Shown: positions 9,529 to 17,158, counted from the first letter of the stretch. The stretch: DNA of 44,786 nt from Syntrophorhabdus sp. (GCA_012719415.1 JAAYAK010000313.1:1-44786); one strand, 5' to 3'. The notes: a model not told the origin generated them from the sequence alone. Translations and numbers: made by a program.

Positions 9529-10184
9529 GGGCCTGGCACCTCCTGAATGCTGGTGGGACCGAAATAGAGGTTCATCCCCAACAGCCCCATTTTGGCTTCA
9601 TTGGTCTTGAAGATCATCCCTTTTGTGTCGATGAGCACGGGCATCTCATAGCTCCGCGTGACCTGCCCCGGCGTGAGGTCGTAATACCCTGCCACGATGC
9701 CCACCCATTTTACGTTCTCGTAACGGTCTATGTCAAGGCGGTTGGTGCTGCCCGGCTCGATAAAGAAACGGTTCACCGCCATGACGGTCTTGTCGAAGGC
9801 CTCTCCCTTGAGAAGGGTTGTGAGCCCGGCGGCATCCTTCGTGAGGTTGGTGAAGGGATTGATGTCGGAGAGCTGGTAGACCACGAAGGCAAGGGTGTGC
9901 GGCTTGTCCTGGTAGAGGTTCAGGTTCGGGTCCGCCCGGTACTCGATCTGGATGGCCTTCGCGGCATACGGCCGCGAGGGGTCGAGGCCGAGGCTTTTAA
10001 GCTTCTCGTCCTGCTGCGGCTGCGGCCCGCTTTGTTGCACCGGCGCCTGCGCCTGTGATCCACCCTGCTGTCCTCCTCCCCCCTGTGCCTTATTGCCCGA
10101 GGAGCAGGACATGGCCGAAAGTACAAGGACGCACAGGGCCATCACGAGGCCGATGGAAAATTGTCTGTCAATCTGCAATCTCAT
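9525..10184 (-). CDS. tssJ: TssJ, T6SS outer-membrane lipoprotein
   Basis: TssJ sits in the outer membrane facing the periplasm and binds TssM. Starting at ATG 10184 gives 219 residues with a signal peptide (MRLQIDRQFSIGLVMALCVL) and a lipobox around AMS-C with Cys27 as the lipidated residue. A low-complexity Gln/Gly/Pro linker follows (about 32-60), then the beta-sandwich domain (IEYRADPNLNLYQDKPHTLAFVVYQLSD matches TssJ). An in-frame TTG 14 codons upstream would put polar residues before the signal peptide, so I reject it. The lipobox is slightly unusual (Ala at -3). First gene of the T6SS operon seen here. Confidence 0.9.
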   Translation of the reverse strand: MRLQIDRQFSIGLVMALCVLVLSAMSCSSGNKAQGGGGQQGGSQAQAPVQQSGPQPQQDEKLKSLGLDPSRPYAAKAIQIEYRADPNLNLYQDKPHTLAFVVYQLSDINPFTNLTKDAAGLTTLLKGEAFDKTVMAVNRFFIEPGSTNRLDIDRYENVKWVGIVAGYYDLTPGQVTRSYEMPVLIDTKGMIFKTNEAKMGLLGMNLYFGPTSIQEVPGP

Positions 10185-10365
10185 CTGTCTGCCGCTTGCA
10201 TGGCCCCCCACCTGTTTATCGCACAAGAGAGACTATCATAGACCCGGGCTTTCCCTCAAACCCTGCCCGATGATGCAATCTGCCGACGGAACAGCCAGTA
10301 AGCGGTCTGAACCGGGCAGGAACTATCTCAATAAGATAAGGCACATAGCGAACATTTTCCGTTAG

Positions 10366-10394
10366 ATAATATGGGGATGTGGGGATAAAGTCAA
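10366..10394 (-). promoter_or_regulatory. Sigma70-type promoter for the tssJKLMA operon
   Basis: On the minus strand the elements read TTGACT, a 17-bp spacer, then TATTAT. Each hexamer matches consensus at five of six positions and the spacing is ideal. Transcription would begin near 10359, giving a leader of about 175 nt before tssJ. No sigma54-type -24/-12 element is seen on this strand, so the T6SS appears to be outside the sigma54 regulon next door. Confidence 0.6.
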
Positions 10395-10426
10395 GGGAAA
10401 ACGGGGTGAAGAACAGGGTAAAGAAA

Positions 10427-10515
10427 GTTCAAGGGTTCAAAAGTTCAAGAGTTCAAGAGCAGGAGACAAAAGAACAACCTTTCCCTTGAACTCTTGAACT
10501 TTTGAACCCTTGAAC
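10427..10515. repeat. Perfect 31-bp inverted repeat built of TTCAAG units
   Basis: The arms 10427-10457 and 10485-10515 are exact reverse complements of 31 bp, separated by 27 bp. Each arm is a run of degenerate GTTCAAG units at 7-9 bp spacing. Similar TTCAAG/CTTGAA runs recur in other intergenic gaps of the window (16807-16838, 20011-20050, 31927-31962, 32060-32128, 33523-33560). It sits between the divergent T6SS and sigma54 promoters. Function unknown. Confidence 0.85.
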
Positions 10516-10542
10516 GGGAAGCGGTCCGGGGGACCGCTTCCC
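10516..10542. other. 12-bp perfect hairpin between divergent promoters
   Basis: GGGAAGCGGTCC (10516-10527), a 3-base loop and GGACCGCTTCCC (10531-10542) form a strong stem. It directly abuts the 31-bp inverted repeat and lies just upstream of the sigma54 promoter. No T-run follows on either strand at the right place, so it may insulate the two divergent units or be a repeat remnant rather than a classical terminator. Confidence 0.6.
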
Positions 10543-10545
10543 TTC

Positions 10546-10560
10546 TGGCACCTTTTTTGC
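10546..10560 (+). promoter_or_regulatory. Sigma54 (-24/-12) promoter of the kinase/activator operon
   Basis: The sequence TGGCAC-CTTTT-TTGC has both conserved blocks (GG and GC) with the exact 5-bp spacer of the RpoN consensus TGGCAC-N5-TTGC. Transcription would begin near 10571, only a few bases before the ATG at 10575. No clear TGT-N11-ACA palindrome was found upstream, unlike the three promoters further downstream. A sigma54 promoter ahead of a sigma54 activator suggests autoregulation. Confidence 0.75.
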
Positions 10561-10574
10561 TATCCTATGTCGTC

Positions 10575-12074
10575 ATGGCCGAGATGAATTCCCGGAAGAG
10601 TTCCTCAACCCTCCAGTCGATCATGCGCCTTTTGTGCGGGGGGTCCTTCCTCATCAGCCCCGACCTCAGGATCGAATGGGTAGGGTCCGTGAGCCGCCGG
10701 TGGTCGGGAGGCAAGGGTGCCGGGGAGCTTGAGGGAAAGCACTGCTATTCCGTGATCATGGGGAGGCGCAAGCCCTGTGAAGGCTGTCCTGTCATGCGGT
10801 GCTACGAGAGCGGCAGGATGGAAGAGCTGGAGATGAAGATCGGTAAGGGCGGCAGCGCCGAGTACTTTGTCCTCACCGCGTCCCCTCTCGAGGGCAATGA
10901 GGGAGACGGCCTCATGGGGGTCGTCGAGATCATACGGGACGTCACGGCCTTCCGCAGGACCGAGGAAGACCTTCGCCAACTCGGGGAGTTCAATTATGAG
11001 ATCGTGGAGAACGCCCCGGTGGCGATCTTTACCATTAATAGAAAGGGGGAGTTCTCCAGCGTCAACCCGGCTCTCGCCACCCTGTCGGGATTCGAGAACA
11101 TGGCGAAGGCGAAGGAGAAGCTCCTCGGGTTCAACTGGATAAAGAACCCCTACACGAAGAAATGCGGCATGTCTAACCATATAAAAGAGGGTCTCAAGGG
11201 CAAGCCCTTTCAGCTCTGGGATTTCCCCTTTATCGATTACTGGGGGGTGCCGCAGTACATCTACTTCAAGGGTGTTCCCATCAAGGACAAGGATGGCCGT
11301 GTGGAAGGCCTCCTGTGCATCATCGAGGAGACGACGGAGCGCGTCAGGGCGCGGGACCAGTTGATGCAGGAAGCCAAGATGTCCATGATAGGGAGGCTTA
11401 CGACGGGCATCGCCCACGAGCTCAACAATCCCCTCGCCACCATAACGGCCAACGCGGAGCTTGCTCTGGAATCCCTTGAGAACCTCGAGGGGGGAAAGTT
11501 CAGCAGGAGGGACCTGGAGGAGTTCAAGGAAAGTCTGAGGGTGATCGAGGAGCAGGCGTTCAGGTGCACCAAGACGATCAAGAGCCTCCTCGACGTGACG
11601 AGGAAAAAGGACCTGGGGAAGACGAGCATCGACCTCACCGGGCTCCTCGATGAGATCCTGGACCACATCAATTTCCAGAGGCTCCCGGTGAGGTTCGTTC
11701 AGGATGTGCCCTCGCCCCTGCCGGCGGTAAAGGGCGATTTCGACGCGGTGCGGCAGGTCTTTCTCAACGTCATTGTCAATGCCGTCGATGCCGTCGAGGG
11801 GCAGAAGAACGCGGCCATATGGATAAAGGCCCGGCAGGTGTCCGGCAACACTCTCGAGGTTGCGATAGAGGACAACGGTCCGGGGATCCCCGAGAAGATG
11901 CGCGAGCTCATCTTCGAGCCCTTCTTCACGACGAAGGGGATAAAGAAGGGCACGGGTCTGGGGCTCACGCTGTGCTATGATTTTCTGCAGAGGATGGGGG
12001 GCGGCATCGAGGTGGGGCAGCGCCTCGATGGAGGGAGCGTCTTCAGGATCTCCCTTCCCCTCTACGCCAGGTAA
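10575..12074 (+). CDS. PAS-domain sensor histidine kinase (NtrB-like), cytosolic
   Basis: The product is the probable partner kinase of the adjacent NtrC-type activator. It has no membrane segments. There are two PAS regions (about 10-110 and 125-245); the first carries a GKHCYSVIMGRRKPCEGCP cysteine cluster seen in many PAS sensors of anaerobes. Next comes a HisKA domain with the phospho-acceptor His281 in GIAHELNNPLATI, and an HATPase domain with N box NAVDA, G1 box DNGPGIPE and G2 box GTGLGL. I place the start at ATG 10575 (MAEMNSRKSS), since a TTG further upstream would lie inside the -12 promoter element. No good ribosome site is visible, so ATG 10584 is an alternative. The signal is unknown; context suggests a carboxylic acid or redox cue. 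Confidence 0.88.
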   Translation: MAEMNSRKSSSTLQSIMRLLCGGSFLISPDLRIEWVGSVSRRWSGGKGAGELEGKHCYSVIMGRRKPCEGCPVMRCYESGRMEELEMKIGKGGSAEYFVLTASPLEGNEGDGLMGVVEIIRDVTAFRRTEEDLRQLGEFNYEIVENAPVAIFTINRKGEFSSVNPALATLSGFENMAKAKEKLLGFNWIKNPYTKKCGMSNHIKEGLKGKPFQLWDFPFIDYWGVPQYIYFKGVPIKDKDGRVEGLLCIIEETTERVRARDQLMQEAKMSMIGRLTTGIAHELNNPLATITANAELALESLENLEGGKFSRRDLEEFKESLRVIEEQAFRCTKTIKSLLDVTRKKDLGKTSIDLTGLLDEILDHINFQRLPVRFVQDVPSPLPAVKGDFDAVRQVFLNVIVNAVDAVEGQKNAAIWIKARQVSGNTLEVAIEDNGPGIPEKMRELIFEPFFTTKGIKKGTGLGLTLCYDFLQRMGGGIEVGQRLDGGSVFRISLPLYAR

Positions 12075-12095
12075 GCTGCCGCCGAGGAGGCAGAG

Positions 12096-13445
12096 GTGAT
12101 CCGGATATTGATCGTCGACGACGAGGAACAGCTTGTTGAGGCCTTCAAGAAGAAGCTCTCCCGAGAAGGTTTCTCGGTGTCCGTCGCGTCCACAGCGCGC
12201 GACGCCCTCGCCCTGATGAAGAAGCAGACCTTCGATGTCTGCGTCCTCGACATCAGGCTGCCCGACATGGATGGGGTGGAACTCCTCGAATCGGTCAAGA
12301 AGAACGAACCCAACCTCGAGATCATCATGCTCACGGGCCATGCCTCCGTCGACACGGCCATCCAGTCGATGAAGCTCGGTGCCTACGACTACCTCAGCAA
12401 GCCCTGCAAGCTGACGGAACTCTCCAACGTCATCCAGAAGGCCTACGAGAAAAAGGCCCTCCGGGAGAGGAACATCGTCCTCCAGGAGCAGCTCCAGAGG
12501 GTGGAGGCGCACGACTCCTTCATCGGCGGCTCGGAGCCCATGAACGAGGTGAAACGCCTCATCCGCCTTGTCGCGCCCTCGGAGGTCCCCGTCCTCGTGC
12601 TCGGGGAGACGGGTACGGGAAAGGAGCTGGTGGCACGGGCCATCCACAATCTGAGCCCCCGGCAGCCCAGCCAGTTCGTGGCCGTCAATTCGAGCACGCT
12701 CCAGGAGAGCATCCTGGAGAGCGAGCTTTTTGGATACAAGAAGGGCGCCTTCACGGGTGCCCAGGCAGACAAGATGGGCCTTCTCGAGCTCGCCGACAAG
12801 GGCACCTTTTTCATCGACGAGATAGGCGACATGGGCATGGCCATCCAGGCCAAGTTCTTAAGGACCCTCGAGACGGGTATCTTCCGCCGCCTTGGCGACA
12901 CGCGGGAGTCCAGGGTGGACGTGAGGTTCATATTCGCCACCAACAAGTCCCTCGAGGCGGAGGTGAAGGAAAAAAGGTTTCGCAAGGACCTCTTCTTCCG
13001 GCTCAACACCTTCATCATCACCCTGCCTCCCTTAAGGGAGCGCAAGGACGACATACCTCTTCTCGCCGACTACTTCCTGGGGAAGTTCGCCCGCGGCGGG
13101 GCGAAGAAGGCCCTCTCCCCCGAGGCCATGGAGCTCCTCAAGGACTACCGCTGGCCCGGCAACGTCCGCGAGCTGGCGAACGTCATGGAACGGGCGGTCC
13201 TCCTTAGTGCCTCCCGGGAAACCATCCTGCCCGAAGACCTTCCCCAGAGCATGATGGAAAGCCGTCTCGCGGACCGGGAAGCGCAGGGGTGGGAGCTCAC
13301 CTCCGCCGACGAGCTGAGCCTCCAGCACATCGAACAGGAACACATCGAACGCGTCCTGACCCTCGCAAAGGGCAACAAGAGCAAAGCCGCCCGTCTCCTG
13401 GGGATAAGCAGAAGGAAGCTGTACCTGAAAACACAGGAAAAGTAG
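12096..13445 (+). CDS. NtrC-family sigma54-dependent response regulator
   Basis: Enhancer-binding activator of RNA polymerase-sigma54. The 449-residue protein has a receiver domain with acidic residues D8-D9, phospho-acceptor Asp52 (VLDIRLPDMDG), T80 and K102. The AAA+ domain has Walker A GETGTGKE (170-177), the sigma54-contacting GAFTGA loop (217-222) and FFIDEIGDM, and a C-terminal Fis-type HTH (about 420-449, NKSKAARLLGISRRKLYLK) follows. The start is GTG at 12096 behind GAGGAGG. It follows the kinase gene by 21 bp as a two-component operon. Nearby sigma54 promoters and shared palindromes mark the TRAP, acyl-CoA and Etf-Hdr operons as likely targets. Confidence 0.94.
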   Translation: MIRILIVDDEEQLVEAFKKKLSREGFSVSVASTARDALALMKKQTFDVCVLDIRLPDMDGVELLESVKKNEPNLEIIMLTGHASVDTAIQSMKLGAYDYLSKPCKLTELSNVIQKAYEKKALRERNIVLQEQLQRVEAHDSFIGGSEPMNEVKRLIRLVAPSEVPVLVLGETGTGKELVARAIHNLSPRQPSQFVAVNSSTLQESILESELFGYKKGAFTGAQADKMGLLELADKGTFFIDEIGDMGMAIQAKFLRTLETGIFRRLGDTRESRVDVRFIFATNKSLEAEVKEKRFRKDLFFRLNTFIITLPPLRERKDDIPLLADYFLGKFARGGAKKALSPEAMELLKDYRWPGNVRELANVMERAVLLSASRETILPEDLPQSMMESRLADREAQGWELTSADELSLQHIEQEHIERVLTLAKGNKSKAARLLGISRRKLYLKTQEK

Positions 13446-13453
13446 CGGCCTCA

Positions 13454-13532
13454 GGACGGGTCTGCCCTCCGGGCAAACGGGTCGCCGCTTCGCGTCTAAC
13501 GGGTGGACGGGTCTGCCCTGCGGGCAAACGGG
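13454..13532. repeat. Direct repeat of a 28-bp GC-rich hairpin unit
   Basis: Two copies (13454-13481 and 13505-13532) of GGACGGGTCTGCCC-TSC-GGGCAAACGGG differ at one base. Each contains a TGCCC/GGGCA stem. They follow the activator gene stop by 9 bp, so the first may help end transcription. The following bases to about 13640 hold further fragments (CGTATGCCCGT twice) and no gene. Confidence 0.7.
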
Positions 13533-13645
13533 GGGGGAAGATATCTGTCGGAACGAAATATCCGTGGCCCGCCACCCTGGTCTTTTGTCTTTACCTCGTA
13601 TGCCCGTTAGGCGCGCTCGCGCGCCGACCCGTATGCCCGTACACG

Positions 13646-13671
13646 TTTTGACCGGTTGAAACTGGTCAAAA
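13646..13671. promoter_or_regulatory. Near-perfect 26-bp palindrome upstream of the TRAP operon
   Basis: TTTTGACCGGTT-GA-AACTGGTCAAAA has 12-bp arms with one mismatch. It lies about 95-115 bp upstream of the -24/-12 element of the TRAP operon and 12 bp before the 17-bp TGT-N11-ACA site. It could be a second regulator site or a terminator for the activator gene (T/A-flanked stem). The sequence does not decide. Confidence 0.5.
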
Positions 13672-13683
13672 GATGCACACCCA

Positions 13684-13700
13684 TGTATCATTTATGCACA
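13684..13700. promoter_or_regulatory. Candidate enhancer (UAS) of the sigma54 activator, TRAP operon
   Basis: TGTATCATTTATGCACA fits the 17-bp pattern TGT-N11-ACA with half-sites TGTATC and TGCACA. Its centre is about 71 bp upstream of the -24 element. The same pattern occurs upstream of two other sigma54 promoters in this window (16961-16977 and 20191-20207). The binding protein is inferred to be the NtrC-type regulator at 12096-13445. Confidence 0.55.
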
Positions 13701-13761
13701 CCATTGCCGGGAAGGTGGGGTGTGGTATACTGATTTCAGGGTTTTACGGGGGTTTCGGGGG

Positions 13762-13776
13762 TGGCATCAAAATTGC
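13762..13776 (+). promoter_or_regulatory. Sigma54 (-24/-12) promoter of the TRAP transporter operon
   Basis: TGGCAT-CAAAA-TTGC followed by TTTT has exact RpoN spacing. Predicted transcription start is near 13788, giving a 30-nt leader with an AAGGGGG ribosome site before the dctP ATG at 13818. A GTG in this promoter is in frame with dctP but would start translation inside the promoter and ahead of the signal peptide, so it is not the start. Confidence 0.8.
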
Positions 13777-13817
13777 TTTTCAAAAGCATCAACAAATCCA
13801 AGATCAAGGGGGTTTTT

Positions 13818-14834
13818 ATGAAACGGTGTGTGAGTATCGTGTCCGTTGTCCTTATCCTTGCGGTGGCTTTCTGTTTTACGTCGGTGCCGGCGAGCGCCCA
13901 GGTGAAGCTTCGTTTCGCCACCTTCTTTCCCGTGAGCCATCCGAACGCGGCCATCACGGCGGAGTGGTGCAAGGAGGTGGAGAAGAGGACGAACGGGAAG
14001 GTGAAGGTGCAGCATTTCCCGGGCGCGACCCTGACGTCGCCCCAGTCCCAGTATGACAGCATCCTGACTGGCGTCGTGGACATCGCGAACTGTGTCCTCG
14101 GGTACACGATGGGGAAATTCCCCCTCTCCGAGATCCTGGACTACCCGCTGGGTTATCCGAGCGGCGCCGTCGCGACGAGACTCGGCAACGAGTTCTATAA
14201 ACAGTTCAAGCCGAAAGAATTCGATGACGTGAAGGTCATGTACTTCCACGCCCAGGGCCCGGGCATACTCCACACGAGAAAACCCGTGAAGAACCTCGAT
14301 GACCTGAAGGGTATGAAGATACGGACCTTCGGCTCCAACGCGAAGATGATGTCCATGCTCGGCGGTTCGCCGGTTGCCATGCCCATGGGCGACGCCTATG
14401 ACGCCCTGTCCAAGGGTGTCGCCGACGGCCTCCTGTGCGGCTACGAGGCCCTGAAGGGCTGGAAGCTCGGCGAGGTCGTCAAGTCGACGACGGAGAACTA
14501 CGGCACCGCTTACACCGCGACCTTCGTCATCGCCATGAACAAGGCGAAATGGAACAGCATTCCCCCCGACGCCCAGAAGGTGATCGAGGCGATCAACCAG
14601 GAGTTCATCGAGAAACAGGGCAAGCTCTGGGACAAGATGGATCAGGACGGAAAGGAATTCTCCACGAAGAGGGGAAACCAGGTGGTCAAGCTCTCCGCCG
14701 AAGAGAACCAGAAATGGGTCACCAAGATCGAGCCGCTCTTCGCCGAGTATGTCAAGAAGATGAAAGAGAAGAACCTTCCCGGTGACAAGGCGCTCAAGTT
14801 CGTCCGCGAGTACATAAAGAAGAACACGAAATAG
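13818..14834 (+). CDS. dctP: TRAP transporter solute-binding protein (DctP family)
   Basis: Periplasmic binding protein that captures an organic acid and delivers it to the DctQM membrane proteins. The 338-residue product has a signal peptide (MKRCVSIVSVVLILAVAFCF...) with a likely cleavage after ASA (before QVKLRFATFFP). The mature part has the DctP fold signatures, including RTNGKVKVQHFPGATL, the DLKGMKIRTFGSN strand with the conserved arginine that pairs with a substrate carboxylate, and a Lys-rich C-terminal helix. A strong hairpin follows the gene. The substrate is not readable from sequence; the acyl-CoA ligase next door suggests an aromatic or fatty acid. Confidence 0.92.
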   Translation: MKRCVSIVSVVLILAVAFCFTSVPASAQVKLRFATFFPVSHPNAAITAEWCKEVEKRTNGKVKVQHFPGATLTSPQSQYDSILTGVVDIANCVLGYTMGKFPLSEILDYPLGYPSGAVATRLGNEFYKQFKPKEFDDVKVMYFHAQGPGILHTRKPVKNLDDLKGMKIRTFGSNAKMMSMLGGSPVAMPMGDAYDALSKGVADGLLCGYEALKGWKLGEVVKSTTENYGTAYTATFVIAMNKAKWNSIPPDAQKVIEAINQEFIEKQGKLWDKMDQDGKEFSTKRGNQVVKLSAEENQKWVTKIEPLFAEYVKKMKEKNLPGDKALKFVREYIKKNTK

Positions 14835-14848
14835 CCCCCATAAGGCCA

Positions 14849-14881
14849 GGCTGCCGGGGAGAATAAACGGCCCCGGCAGCC
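14849..14881 (+). other. Intercistronic hairpin between dctP and dctQ
   Basis: An 11-bp perfect stem (14849-14859 with 14871-14881, GGCTGCCGGGG/CCCCGGCAGCC) with an 11-nt loop lies between the dctP stop and the dctQ ribosome site. No T-run follows. Such stems often protect the 3' end of the binding-protein mRNA or partly stop transcription, so that the binding protein is made in excess over the membrane subunits. Confidence 0.65.
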
Positions 14882-14903
14882 GGCTCCCTAAGGAGGATGA
14901 TCG

Positions 14904-15392
14904 ATGAACAGCGTCGTCGGTGCCGTCAGGAGGTTTAGCGGCTGGATGAACGGGTTGAGCGGCATCGTTCTGTTCCTGATGATGATGCTCACGGTGGTGG
15001 ATGTTGCCCTTCGGATCTTCTGGAAACCCATCACGGGGACCTATGAGCTCGTTGCGATGGCAGGGGCCGTCGTCGTGGCCTTTGCCATACCGCAGACCTC
15101 CTGGGACAATGCCCATATATTCGTGGACTTTTTACTTGAGAAACGTTCCCGGGGGGTAAAGACGGCCTTCGGCTGCTTCACGAAGGTCCTCGGGGTGATA
15201 CTTTTCGTGATGTTGGGCTGGTACCTCCTCACAAAGGCGAACCACCTTTTCCGAGCCGGGGATGTCTCCCTCACCTTGGGAATACCCTACTATCCCGTAG
15301 CCTATGGGCTGGCGTTCTGTGCCTTCATGGAGGTCCTCGTCCTCGTCCTGCACATCGTAATGCTGTTCAAGGGTGGTGAGAACAATGGATGA
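14904..15392 (+). CDS. dctQ: TRAP transporter small membrane subunit (DctQ family)
   Basis: The 162-residue integral membrane protein has four predicted membrane helices (about 15-37, 45-65, 88-110, 128-150), the standard DctQ layout. FWKPITGTYELVAMAGAVVVAFAIPQ is typical of the family. Translation starts at ATG 14904 after an AGGAGGATG ribosome site. Its 3' end overlaps dctM by 8 bp, so both are probably translated in a coupled way. Confidence 0.92.
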   Translation: MNSVVGAVRRFSGWMNGLSGIVLFLMMMLTVVDVALRIFWKPITGTYELVAMAGAVVVAFAIPQTSWDNAHIFVDFLLEKRSRGVKTAFGCFTKVLGVILFVMLGWYLLTKANHLFRAGDVSLTLGIPYYPVAYGLAFCAFMEVLVLVLHIVMLFKGGENNG

Positions 15393-16686
15393 AATAACCA
15401 TAGGGGTCATCGGTATCTTTGTCCTGCTGGCACTCTTCCTGACCGGCTTGGAGCTGGCCTTCGGCATGGCGCTCATCGGTGTGGCGGGGTACGCTTACAT
15501 CGTCGGGCCCGCACAGGCAATGAACATGCTGGCCAACGATTTCTACGACTCTCTCGAGTCATACAGTCTCACGGTGGTGCCGCTCTTTGTCCTCATGGGG
15601 CAGATCGCCTTCAACGCCGGGGTGGCAAAGCGTCTCTACGATTGTTGCCACAAGTTCCTGGGGCACATCCCCGGAGGCCTGGCGATGGCCACCGTTGCCG
15701 GAGCGACGATCTTCAAGGCCATATGCGGCTCCATCGTGGCGACGAGTGCCACCTTCGCGAGCGTCGCCGTGCCCGAGATGGACAGGTTCAACTACAGCAA
15801 GAAGCTCTCCACGGGTATCGTGGCCACCGTCGGGACCCTTGGTGTTCTTATCCCCCCCAGCGTGACGCTCATCCTCCTCGGCCTCATTACGCAGGTCTCC
15901 ATAGGTAAGCTCTTCATGGCGGGATTGATCCCGGGCCTCATGATCTCCTTCTTCTTTGCCGTCGTCATCTTCGGGTGGGCCCGCATCAACCCGGAGATAG
16001 GACCAAAGAGCGAGAAATACTCCTGGCCGGCCCGTGTGAAGACCCTTCCCGATGTCATGTGGCCGGTGCTGATCTTCCTCGTCATCATCGGCGGGTTGAT
16101 GAACGGTTTCTTCACGCCCACCGAGGCAGGCTCGATCGGCACCTTCGCTGTCCTCGTGCTGTGCGTCCTGAAGGGTGACATCAAGTTCCAGGGTATCCGG
16201 CAGTCGATCAAGGAGGCCCTCCGGACCTCCTGTATGGTCCTTGTCATCGTGGCGGCCTCGACGGTGCTGGGCCACTTCATCGCCGTCACGAACATCCCCA
16301 ACGGTGTGGCGGAATGGGTGGTGAGCCTACCGGTCCATCGCCACATCATCATGATCTTCATCTTCCTGATCTACCTCATCGGTGGTTCCTTCATCGACGA
16401 CCTCGCGTTCCTCATCCTCGCGACACCGATATTCTACCCTGCGATCACGAACATGGGATATGACCCGATCTGGGCGTGCATCATGCTCTCCCTTACCGTC
16501 TGCGTGGGTTCCGTCATCCCGCCGGTCGCCATGTGCGTCTTCGTGGTGAAGAACATAACCAAGGTCCCCATGGGTGTCATCTACAAGGGCGTGTACCCCT
16601 TCCTTCTCGCGCTTTTCCTCTGCGTGGCGCTCCTTTTTGTCTTCCCCGAACTGACGCTGTATCTGCCGTCGGTTCTCATGAAATAG
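15385..16686 (+). CDS. dctM: TRAP transporter large membrane subunit (DctM family)
   Basis: DctM is the sodium-coupled transport channel. From ATG 15385 the product has 433 residues and about 12 membrane helices. Family motifs include the N-terminal GLELAFGMALIGVAGY, the IFKAICGSIVATSATFASVAVPEM segment, IPPSVTLILLG, and TPTEAGSIGTFAVLV (the conserved T-E-A-(A/G) loop). GTG 15373 is an in-frame alternative adding four residues. A hairpin follows the stop at 16715, closing the operon. Confidence 0.94.
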   Translation: MDEITIGVIGIFVLLALFLTGLELAFGMALIGVAGYAYIVGPAQAMNMLANDFYDSLESYSLTVVPLFVLMGQIAFNAGVAKRLYDCCHKFLGHIPGGLAMATVAGATIFKAICGSIVATSATFASVAVPEMDRFNYSKKLSTGIVATVGTLGVLIPPSVTLILLGLITQVSIGKLFMAGLIPGLMISFFFAVVIFGWARINPEIGPKSEKYSWPARVKTLPDVMWPVLIFLVIIGGLMNGFFTPTEAGSIGTFAVLVLCVLKGDIKFQGIRQSIKEALRTSCMVLVIVAASTVLGHFIAVTNIPNGVAEWVVSLPVHRHIIMIFIFLIYLIGGSFIDDLAFLILATPIFYPAITNMGYDPIWACIMLSLTVCVGSVIPPVAMCVFVVKNITKVPMGVIYKGVYPFLLALFLCVALLFVFPELTLYLPSVLMK

Positions 16687-16714
16687 GCCGTTCGTATACA
16701 CTCCTTCAATGCCC

Positions 16715-16743
16715 GGGCCGGATGGAGCGCTGCCATCCGGCCC
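16715..16743 (+). terminator. Hairpin at the end of the TRAP operon
   Basis: GGGCCGGATGG (16715-16725), a 7-nt loop and CCATCCGGCCC (16733-16743) form a perfect 11-bp GC-rich stem 28 bp after the dctM stop. The following bases (AAAGCTTG) lack a proper T-run, so it may need Rho or act as an mRNA 3' stabiliser. Confidence 0.6.
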
Positions 16744-16753
16744 AAAGCTTGTA

Positions 16754-17156
16754 AAGACGGTCTCAGGTTTCAGGTCTCAGGTTGCAGGTTAAAGACCTGA
16801 GAGGCGGTTCAAGAGTTCAAGGGGTCAAGAGTTCAAGGGAAGAACCATCGGAGTGAGAGGGCGGGCAGAGTAGGTTCGGCAATTGTGTTGACAATTGAGG
16901 GGGGTCGGCGCTTTGCCGGACCTCCTGCCCTGTCAGACCTCTGTAATGAAATTGAACAGGTGTGCAGAAAATGCACAGGCGGGAGACAGACAGGGTTACC
17001 GGGGTCCCGTGCGTGCCCGTCCCGCCGTTCTTTATCGTTTCCATCACATCCACGTAACAGCCCGAAATCAATCGTATAGCGAGAGCCCGCCCCCACCAGT
17101 CGGTTCTCTTGTCTTCAACCTGAGACCTGCAACCTGCGACCTGCAACCGTCTTTTC
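16754..17156. repeat. Intergenic region bounded by inverted heptamer arrays
   Basis: At 16754-16800 a run of CAGGTCT/CAGGTTT/CAGGTTG units repeats every 7 bp, starting with AAAGACGG. At 17115-17156 the reverse complement of a similar array ends with CCGTCTTTT, so the arrays face each other. Inside lie a TTCAAG array (16807-16838), a CAATTG-N6-CAATTG palindrome near 16880-16897 and the enhancer-like palindrome at 16961-16977. I see no gene in this gap of about 540 bp. Confidence 0.7.
16961..16977. promoter_or_regulatory. Candidate enhancer (UAS) upstream of the acyl-CoA ligase operon
   Basis: TGTGCAGAAAATGCACA is a perfect palindrome of two TGTGCA half-sites around five bases, matching the TGT-N11-ACA pattern at 13684-13700 and 20191-20207. 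Its centre is about 190 bp upstream of the -24 element at 17159, a usual distance for NtrC-type enhancers. Confidence 0.6.
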
Positions 17157-17158
17157 AG

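Noticed and set aside
9530-9560. TGGCAC inside the tssK/tssJ overlap region on the plus strand
   Set aside because: There is no TTGC at the right distance, and it lies within coding sequence on the opposite strand.
13704-13731. Sigma70-like pair TTGCCG-N16-TATACT upstream of the TRAP operon
   Set aside because: Hexamers are weaker than the perfectly spaced sigma54 element 30 bp downstream, and it lies within the enhancer region. It could be a minor second promoter but was not listed.
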